From the NCBI GenBank assembly GCA_009760885.1, contig CM019697.1:34003096-34067095 (forward strand): DNA of 64,000 nt. The letters run 5' to 3'. Below, piece after piece: positions 56,717-64,000 of this stretch. The notes under the pieces are model-generated. The model saw only the letters and a program-made list of their open reading frames with translations, did not search any database and was not told where the DNA came from. The stretch's first letter is position 1, and each line of letters begins with the position of its first letter. The translations under genes and the position numbers were made by a program. Origin of the DNA: Achatina immaculata. Lineage: Eukaryota > Mollusca > Gastropoda > Stylommatophora > Achatinidae.

Positions 56717-58240
56717 TACTCACGGAAAAAAGTAAGTGTGCAATGCTTTAAAAAGCACAACGAACGTGGCCAGGTGATGACTGGAATAAAATTTGGCACA
56801 CATTATGTTTGATTATCCAATAACAGATAAAATGATAACTTTCAGGCCAGTCTCATGTCACAAAAAAGTGAAAAAAAAACTCACCTAATGTGGCTCACCA
56901 CCCCAAGAAAAGAAAATCAGGGTTTCAATATCGTGTGTGTCCTCCTCTGGCAGTTATCACTGCTTGACATCGCCTTCTCATCGAACCAATGACAAGTTGT
57001 ATCAATTGTTGAGGCATGTTACTGCATTCTTCTTGCAACGCTTGAGCTAATTCTTGGCGGTTTCCAGGACGATCGTGTCGTCTTCGCAACCTGCGGTCCA
57101 GTTCATCCCAAATGTGCTCGATAGGTGATAGGTCCGGTGAAACTGCTGGCCGTGGCAAGACAGTAATCTGGTGCTGCTGAAAGTGGTCCCTGACCACACG
57201 TGCGACATGTGGACGAGTGTTAACCTGCTGCAGTATCACGCCTTGTCCATTAGCATCCAGAAAAGGCATTACATGGCGTGTAATGATTTCGTCCCTATAT
57301 CGTAAACCTGTAAGGTTGCCATTGAGGAAGACTAGGTTTGTTCGGCCAGCATAGGAAATTCCTCCCCAAACCATTACACTGCCTCCTCTTCTCTTATCCA
57401 CCTCTAGCACACAGTTATTCGCAAAGTGTTCTCCTCTTCGCCTGTACACTAAAGATCATGGCCCTGCAGACAGAATCTGGACTCATCAGTGAATAGGATC
57501 CGTCTCCATTGATGATAAGGCCATGCCACATGGTGCCTGGCCCAGTTCAAGCGGGTTTGTCTGTGGCGAACTGTCAGTACTGGTCTAACTGCAGGCCTCT
57601 GAGGTAAGAGATTTACCTCTTTAAGTCTGTTCTTCATTGTCCTGTCCGACACACGTCTTACACCTGGAATGTTGCAGGCAGTCCATGTTGCCTGGAGAAA
57701 CCTGTTACGAAGGTGCATGAGGTGGATGTAGCGGTCTTGTGCAAGGGTGGTAACTCGTGGTCTGCCGCTTCTATGGCGGTCAGCAACGGAACCATTTTGG
57801 TTAAAACGACTTTGAAGGCGTGATATTGTGTTTCTGTGAACATTAAAATATTGAGATGCTGCTGCTACTGTTGATCCAGCAATTAACATCCCAACAGCTA
57901 TTTCTCGCTGATGTTCATTCAATCTTGGCATGATGAAAAAAGATGTTTATGTTGGAATTCAACTACTTCTTTCTTCAACGATTACGTGAAGAGATCTCTG
58001 AGAACAGAATTACACACTTACCCTCATTTTATCCGTGGTCAGTAACCAATCATGGATCACTGCACGTGATTTCACTGGAGCTGTGGTTATCTCCCCATGA
58101 ATAGTGCGATCAACTTCGTGCAGCACGGGGAAGTAGACAACACTCAGACAAAACTTTGTGCCAAATTTGACTTCATTTCACTCATGACAGCGTAATTGGT
58201 GCGCTTGACACCACTGCACACTTACTTTTTTCCGTGAGTA
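56717..58240 (-). mobile_element. Tc1-like DNA transposon, 1.52 kb
   Basis: Inverted ends TACTCACGGAAAAAAGTAAG then TGTGCA at 56717-56742 and 58215-58240 match over at least 24 bp, flanked by TA on both sides. The transposase gene is on the minus strand. It lies in intron 2 of the tetraspan-like gene. The ends are well preserved, so the element could still be moved by a related transposase. Confidence 0.95.
56925..57931 (-). pseudogene. Tc1-like transposase, one frameshift and a lost catalytic Asp
   Basis: The N-terminal part (57449-57931) starts M-P-R-L-N and contains a helix-turn-helix region with G-R-P-R and the first catalytic Asp in F-T-D-E-S-R-F. A frameshift near 57450 separates it from the C-terminal part (56925-57449). 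That part has V-M-V-W-G-G-I, then L-Q-Q-V-N-T-R-P-H where family members have Asp in place of Val, and finally S-P-D-L-S-P-I-E-H-I-W-D-E-L with the third catalytic residue Glu (DD34E). Length is normal, about 335 residues. The frameshift and the Asp-to-Val change make it inactive. Confidence 0.94.
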
Positions 58241-58562
58241 TAGATTCACAAGTGCCTAAATGAGAAGTCTCTCTCAAGTAGTAGGCAAGGACTGAGCCCC
58301 AGACCTCCCGGCTCATTTGGTCTCACTCGTTGACCTTTTACTCCGGTTTTAGATAAAAGAGAAAAATTCTTACCAAGAAAGTGAATACCTCAAGAAAGTG
58401 AAGCGAAGAATTTGGAATCTTTTTGAAAGTGTCGCTAGAGCGAGGTGGAACAGCAATGAGAGAATCCACTTTCCTTAGAGTTTTAAAATTTCAAATAAAT
58501 GACTTCATTTTTTTTCTCTTCAGATTTTAAGAAATCCTCGTGATGGTTTCTGTAGGGCTTAC

Positions 58563-58724
58563 CTCCCAGACATGCTACAGCTGCCCCAGTTCTTCTAGTC
58601 CGAACAACATGTCTTGTGCTGGTCCTGGAGGCCATCATGATCAACTCAAGAAGCGCGCAGATGACAGACGTGGTCAGTAACAGGAGACTGATTATAATAC
58701 CGCTTTGGACGATGGTCAGGTGGT
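58563..58724 (-). CDS. Claudin/PMP22-like tetraspan gene, middle exon with membrane segment 2
   Basis: The 162-bp exon follows acceptor AATGTCTGTGCAG and ends at donor GGAG|GTAAGC. Its first two bases join the last base of exon 1 to form His. The final base joins the next exon to form Glu, so both introns are phase 1. It encodes L-T-I-V-Q-S-G, then membrane segment 2 (I-I-I-S-L-L-L-L-T-T-S-V-I-C-A-L-L), a basic cytoplasmic loop (R-T-S-T-R-H-V-V-R-T-R-R) and the start of segment 3 (A-A-V-A-C-L-G). The phase match with the last exon is the best evidence. Confidence 0.82.
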
Positions 58725-58849
58725 CTGCACAGACATTGACGCTAGCGTTAGAAGTATAACGATAAGTGTGTACGACCATAGATGACCAACATTAATAACA
58801 GTGTTCATATCTACACATACATTTACTGTCCGTAGTTTGTCAAAACATT

Positions 58850-59490
58850 CCTATTTTTCTGGCAGTCGACTGGATCATGAGAACCACTAAACAGAGAAAA
58901 GAACTGGATCATGAGAACGACTACATATGAGAAAAGAACTGGATTATGAGAACCACTACATAAGAGAAAAGAACTGGATTATGAGAACCACTAAACAGAG
59001 AAAAGAACTAGATCATGAGAACGACTACATATGAGAAAAGAACTGGATTATGAGAACCACTACATAAGAGAAAAGAACTGGATTATGAGAACCACTACAT
59101 AAGAGAAAAGAACTGGATCATGAGAACCATACGTAAGAGAAAAGAACTGGATCATGAGAACCACTAAACAGAGAAAAGAACTAGATCATGAGAACGACTA
59201 CATATGAGAAAAGAACTGGATTATGAGAACCACTACATAAGAGAAAAGAACTGGATTATGAGAACCACTACATAAGAGAAAAGAACTGGATCATGAGAAC
59301 CACTACGTAAGAGAAAAGAACTGGATCATGAAAACCACTTATCAAGAGAAAAGAACTGGATCATGAAAACCACTTATCAAGAGAAAAGAACTGGATCATG
59401 AGAACCACTAACAAGAGAAAAGATCTGGATCACGAAAACCACTAAACAAGAGAAAAAATCTGGATCATGAGAACCACTAAACAAGAGAAA
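58850..59490. repeat. Minisatellite, 35-bp unit, about 18 copies
   Basis: The unit is GAACTGGATTATGAGAACCA then CTACATAAGAGAAAA. A multi-unit block (58855-59100) recurs at 59140-59300. It lies in intron 1 of the tetraspan gene, just upstream of exon 2. Confidence 0.96.
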
Positions 59491-59744
59491 AGAAGTGGAA
59501 TACAAAGGACATCGTGGAACCAGCTGGAAGACCTTGACTTCGCTGATGATGTGGCACTTCTGGCACTCAGCCACACACACACACACACACACACACAGAG
59601 AAATGTTCGAGAAACCTCAGATCCTAAGCAAGAGTTTAGCTAAATTGTGGCTACATATGAACAGCCTTAAAAAAATAATAATGAAAAGTAACAGCACAAG
59701 CAATAACAGCAATAACCCCATGTTAATCGAAGGAGTCACTATAA

Positions 59745-59940
59745 AAATAACACTAAGATGGACATCGTAGAGTAGACCAAAGGTGACATGGAGAAGAACA
59801 ACATAGAGGTGTTGACCAATAGAGGGCTCACCTGGGTAAGAGCGGAAAAAAAGACTAAATACAGGTGCTTGTGAAAAACCTTTGAGAAATACCCATGTGC
59901 ATTGGGCATTTGAGGTTCAGAAAAAGAGAGAAATCTAAGG
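59745..59940 (+). mobile_element. LINE family B, old 3' fragment
   Basis: ACTAAGATGGACATCGTAGA and later GGGCTCACCTGGGTAAGAGC match the 3' coding end of family B with many substitutions, ending GAGGTTCAGAAAAAGAGAG. A CA run lies at 59571-59597 before it. Confidence 0.8.
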
Positions 59941-60556
59941 AGTGCCAATTGAGGAAGTATGGTATTTCACATATTTAGGCAGCAAAGTTGATAAATCAGG
60001 GGGAACGGAAAAGAATGCTAAATCTATATTAACCAAAACCAGCACGGCATTTATCCAGCTTAATAAAATATGCTCATCAAAGAACATCAAAGCAAGAACC
60101 AGGCTTAAGCTTTGTGAAGACTGTCCTACTACAAGCATATGTTTCGGAGACAAATGTGACGACTAAGACAGCACAAAAAAAGGATACAAACATTCACGAA
60201 CTACCTCTTGATGAGGATTTTAAACATTAAATGGCAGGACAAGATCAGGAACGAAAAGGGCTGGGAAAGGGCAAAACAAGAACTTATGAACCTACAGATC
60301 ATGTCTAGGAAGTGGAGGCAGATTGGCCACACACCGAGGAAACCTGACGCCAGCATAACAAGACAGTCACTGACATGGAATCATCAGGGAAACATAAATC
60401 AAGGATGACATAGAAATACTCGGAGAAGGGAAAATGTGACAGTGCTCAGAGACAAGGGATGCACATGGAAGGAAGCAGAGGACAGGTCCACGAACAGACT
60501 GTAGGCCCTTTATCAATTTCATAAAGGAGTGAAATGCGATGATGATGATGATGATG
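59941..60556 (+). mobile_element. LINE family D 3' fragment with (ATG)n tail
   Basis: It reads Y-L-G-S-K-V-D-K-S-G-G-T, then frame-broken C-terminal blocks (R-K-W-R-Q-I-G-H-T-P-R-K-P, S-L-T-W-N-H-Q-G) typical of RTE-like ORF2 proteins. It ends at GATGATGATGATGAT. Diverged, with stops and frameshifts. Confidence 0.8.
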
Positions 60557-61590
60557 ATAATGATGATTGTCAAAAACTTTCAAATTACATTAATTCAGTA
60601 ATTCCATATATGTGAAAGCTTGCCTGGACACGCAAGCCACTAAATTATTATTAAGTATTATAATTATCATAATCACATCATGAAAATTTATGTATTAGAA
60701 AACCGTCTTAAAAGAGTTATGAGACAGTGGTTGAGAAACTTTCCAAGTACCATCTGTTTTGTTCCAATAACACAGTCACTCTCCGATTTACGGCTGACCG
60801 AGTTACGGCCGTTTATATTTACGATGGAGGTTTATTGTGTTGTGATTCGCTTTGTGATTAATTTACGAACATTTGCGGTTCTAAGAGGCTATAAATTCAT
60901 CACAAGACGATCCCCCTGGGAACAGCTGTGTTAAGAGCACACTTATCTTAACATAGTGTTTGTGAGACAGGGAACATAGATCTGTTCGCTTAAAAACTCT
61001 GACCTACTTCTGTAGCCCAGAAACTTGTAGCAATCAACGCTAATTGTAATTGTAATTGTTATTTTTGTAAAATGTAATGTCAGGTTGGTGGACGGATGAG
61101 GACATGGAGATCTCTGGCGGGGATGAGGGAAGTCTGGTGTGAAACCAATGAATCCAGGACATGACAAGCCTATGGGTCTTTACAACAATGGCTATCAGAA
61201 TGATGTAAACAAAACAAAGCCAGTAGACTATGGGTGGCGGGGAATGGATATCGTTGAAGCACTCATCGGATTCCTCATCCCAAAGTCGGAGTGTCTTTGT
61301 GGAACTGTCTCAAAACTGTCTGACATGAAGAAAGGACTTACGTACAGCCACCAGAGGCTGGAAAACAAAGTTTTGGCCAGGTCAACCTACATCACTGTCT
61401 TCATGGCAGTCCGAGCAAGACCATAGTCTGCCCTAGCAAGGAAAGGTGCTGAAGTCGGAGGTACCCAGCCAAAAGGCTCATGCAAAAATCAGGATAACAC
61501 GCATTATCGCTCATGAAATGTCTATCTGCAGTTTTCAAACATGGTGCTCGCCCTGTGAAGACTAAACCAGGCAGGTACAGTGCCGGGCCC
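60557..61590. other. 1 kb without a recognised gene
   Basis: The 95-codon frame at 61139-61426 has balanced composition but no motif I know and no clear splice context. It may be part of an unknown repeat. Confidence 0.5.
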
Positions 61591-61594
61591 CCTG

Positions 61595-61780
61595 CCTCGA
61601 AAGAGAGGAGAGGAAGACCAAGGCGAAGATGGCTGCAATATATCGTTGATGATCTGCAAATGGATGCATCAGCAGCAGGCCATCTTGCTCACAACTGAGA
61701 GGCCTACAGGAGTGCCGTTAGGGAGGCAAAGTTCTTCAAGAGACATGCAAATGAATGAATGAATGAATGAATGAACTGTG
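61595..61780 (+). mobile_element. LINE family A 3' fragment, about 185 bp
   Basis: R-G-R-P-R-R-R-W-L-Q-Y-I-V-D-D-L and A-G-H-L-A-H-N, then a (TGAA)n tail of six repeats. Confidence 0.9.
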
Positions 61781-62245
61781 CTAATCAGCATACTTTACAC
61801 TGGGAGTAAACATATCGATTGAACTTAAAACCTGCTATAGTAATGAACGGTACTCAGTGTGTGGCCCCCACCCTAACGACTGACATACGGCCCACGAGAG
61901 AACAAGGTGCCATCCTCTAGGCCATTTCACATCTCTTGATACAAGCATCAAGAAGGGAAGTGTGTGTGCCAAGCTGCTTCTATCATTTCCATCACAGATA
62001 TACTCCGTTGATATCTTGGCATTCACCAGCTCTGGGACTTCTCATTATGTGTCAGATGAATGTTGGTTATCGTTTTCTTACGGATCTGTATTTAATCTGC
62101 TTGTGTTAAGCACTCTGTGACTCTCACCTTAGCTATTCGTAATACTATTTAATATTCTTCTACGAAACCATATTTATGTTGCCTCCAGCGATCTTCCAAA
62201 TATTTTGGCTACATGTATCTTCAGTAAAAATAATCTCAACAAAAT
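61781..62245. other. No gene recognised
   Basis: Intron 1 sequence of the tetraspan-like gene. Confidence 0.5.
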
Positions 62246-62249
62246 CTAA

Positions 62250-62867
62250 GTTTAAATTTATCAACACAGACACGGTCTAAACACTAACATACATCAATAC
62301 AGACACCGTCCAAACATTAACATACGTCAGTACAGTCATAGTCTAAACACTAACATACATCAACATAGAATAGTCTAAACAATAACATACATTAACACAG
62401 ATAGTCTTAACACTAACATACGTCAACACAGTCTAAACACTAACATACGTCAACACAGGCAGTCTAAATACTAACATACCTCAACACAGACAGTCTAAAC
62501 ACTAACATACGTCAACACAGACAGTCTAAACACTAACATACATCAACACAGACAGTCTAAACACTAACATACGTCAACACAGACAGTCTAAACATTAACA
62601 TACGTCAACACAGACAGTCTAAACATTAACATACGTCAACACAGACAGTCTAAACATTAACATACGTCAACACAGACAGTCTAAACATTAACATACGTCA
62701 ACACAGACAGTCTAAACATTAACATACGTCAACACAGACAGTCTAAACATTAACATACGTCAACACAGACAGTCTAAACATTAACATACGCCAACACAGA
62801 CAGTCTAAACACTAACATACGTCAGCACAGACAGTCTAAACACTAACATACATCAACACTAACATAC
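62250..62867. repeat. Minisatellite, 31-bp unit, about 20 copies, abutting the exon 1 donor
   Basis: The unit is CACTAACATACGTCAACACA then GACAGTCTAAA. The array ends exactly at the exon 1 donor. On the minus strand most units contain the same GTATGT donor hexamer as the real splice site. Confidence 0.96.
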
Positions 62868-63075
62868 GTGTGAAACCAACAAAGGCGTAGTGGCAAACAC
62901 TGTCTTCACAGCGGGCCCACAATCCAGAGGCGTAACCCACCTCTGTTCTCCACGTTGGCGAGATTACCCCCAACACAAATACACAGTAACCCGCGAACAT
63001 CATCAATAAAGACAAAATAAACGCCCCTGACAGTTTACTTTCCTCTCTCATAGCTGGCTCTGTATATGTCCCCAT
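62868..63075 (-). CDS. Claudin/PMP22-like tetraspan gene, first coding exon
   Basis: The claudin/PMP22/EMP superfamily has four membrane segments and a first extracellular loop with a W...G-L-W...C...C signature; members act in cell junctions or as channel regulators. The ATG at 63075 has a good context (GCG before it, G after). The exon gives 69 codons plus one base and ends at donor CAC|GTATGT. It encodes a short cytoplasmic start, segment 1 (F-I-L-S-L-L-M-M-F-A-G-Y-C-V-F-V-L-G-V-I), then S-P-T-W and G-L-W-A-R-C-E-D-S-V-C. The Cys spacing (C-x4-C) is shorter than in classic claudins (C-x8-10-C), so it may be a divergent claudin-like branch. With exons 58563-58724 and 51591-52576 the protein would be about 451 residues. 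A Met at codon 9 is an alternative start. Confidence 0.87.
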
Positions 63076-63883
63076 CGCCGCACAAGAACACTTCTTGGCA
63101 AAAGTACGGTAAATTGAAAACCAACGTAGTTCAATTAACTAAGTCAAATCTACCACTGCAATTAACTATCTAAAATTTCTAAATGTTGCTTGCTATCATC
63201 TACTATAACACATCTACGCGGATACTAAATGACAGTTTAAAATGTCCATATTCTAATGTTCATCGACATGATATCATAATGTAAGGACAGCGCTTCTCAG
63301 AATCACGGTCTAGGATAACCCAACATTTAGGCACGTCTCGACGAAGAGCGGTAACTCTAAACACGTAATACATTTGACCGCCCTACAAACTACAAGTCTG
63401 GCTGCCCCCTTATTCTGGCCTGTAGTTGAACGCTATATCTCACATTATGCAGCTGCCTTCGCAAGCATTTATGTTATTTGTTATATATCACATTTCACGC
63501 GCTCCATCACAGAGAGCTAAAGACTTGCTGCTGGAACAGAAACACTCCGAAAAAAAAGGAGAATAATTCTAGAGCTGTCTATTAAAACCAAGGGTTTTCA
63601 AAATATTTTAGTTCTTACCATCCTTTAATTTTCCCAAAACTTTTGTGTTTTGTTGAGCCATTCAACTTTAAGAATTTATAGGAGCACAAGGCAGGGCCGC
63701 ATCTCCTGATTCTAGCTGATAACTGGGATTTATCTCCAACCCATATGTACTTTTACTGTAGAAAACTAGATAAATTGTCATAAAATGATCAACTACGATT
63801 TCTAAGTTATCAAATATTATTTCCCTTAAAATACAAAGAAGGGAGAACATCAACATGACCTTTTAAATAGTCTGGAGTGAAAA
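63076..63883. other. Upstream region of the tetraspan-like gene
   Basis: It should hold the 5' UTR and perhaps the promoter, but no TATA box or initiator can be pointed to with confidence. The open frame at 63668-63856 has no motif. Confidence 0.45.
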
Positions 63884-64000
63884 TCAACACAGGCAGTCTA
63901 AATACTAACATACCTCAACACAGACAGTCTAAACACTAACATACGTCAACACAGACAGTCTAAACACTAACATACATCAACACAGACAGTCTAAACACTA
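63884..64000. repeat. 31-bp minisatellite returning at the window edge
   Basis: The last 117 bases are identical, including the order of variant units (AGGCAG, TACCTC, TACGTC, TACATC), to the sequence starting at 62450. The offset is 1434 bp. This looks like the start of a second tandem copy of 62450-63883. Confidence 0.93.

Noticed and set aside
61139..61426. 95-codon plus-strand frame as a possible gene
   Set aside because: No recognised motif or splice context, lying between LINE fragments. Not enough to call a gene.

Overview
This is a 64 kb piece of an AT-rich animal nuclear genome. It has spliced exons with GT..AG introns, tRNA-derived SINEs, many non-LTR retrotransposon fragments, mariner and Tc1 DNA transposons, and a very high load of minisatellites. 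The repeat mix and protein style fit a lophotrochozoan, most likely a mollusc such as a gastropod. That placement is an inference; no single sequence here proves it. There are no bacterial features, no CRISPR and no operons.

Two host genes can be supported, both on the minus strand and both built from exons whose splice phases agree. (1) Positions 2434-9274 hold three 5' coding exons of a xanthine dehydrogenase/aldehyde oxidase-family molybdo-flavoenzyme. Together they encode the first [2Fe-2S] domain and the start of the second. The first coding exon is not found and the rest of the gene lies beyond position 1. (2) Positions 51591-63075 hold a three-exon claudin/PMP22-like tetraspan membrane protein gene with a long cytoplasmic tail. 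Its last exon is present twice in an almost identical 1.8 kb tandem duplication. The sequence at the right window edge predicts that its first exon is duplicated too, just outside the window.

The rest is mobile and tandem-repeat DNA. 1-2.4 kb: local duplication and a foldback SINE pair. 2.6-5.5 kb: a tandem duplication containing a 33-bp minisatellite. 7.2-8.5 kb: a dead mariner inside the oxidase gene. 10.2-10.8 kb: a second mariner remnant. 11.4-16.4 kb: an almost complete L1/Tx1-type LINE with a 10-bp target duplication. 16.4-26.9 kb: nested fragments of two LINE families, a 0.7 kb TTC/ATC tract, and the 3' end of an RLE-class retrotransposon. 27-35 kb: almost entirely minisatellites. 37-41.5 kb: LINE 3' ends and purine-rich simple repeats. 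41.9-47 kb: two copies of an unclassified 1.1-1.3 kb retroposed element plus a short perfect hairpin. 48.6-51 kb: SINE and LINE fragments. 56.7-58.2 kb: a Tc1-like transposon inside intron 2 of the tetraspan gene.

No dedicated new multi-gene system is visible. The most unusual pattern is that at least three kilobase-scale tandem duplications have breakpoints inside or at the edge of minisatellites. Two of them involve exons of the tetraspan gene: one directly, the other by prediction just past the window edge. Coordinates of minisatellites and old TE fragments are good to roughly 5-20 bp.
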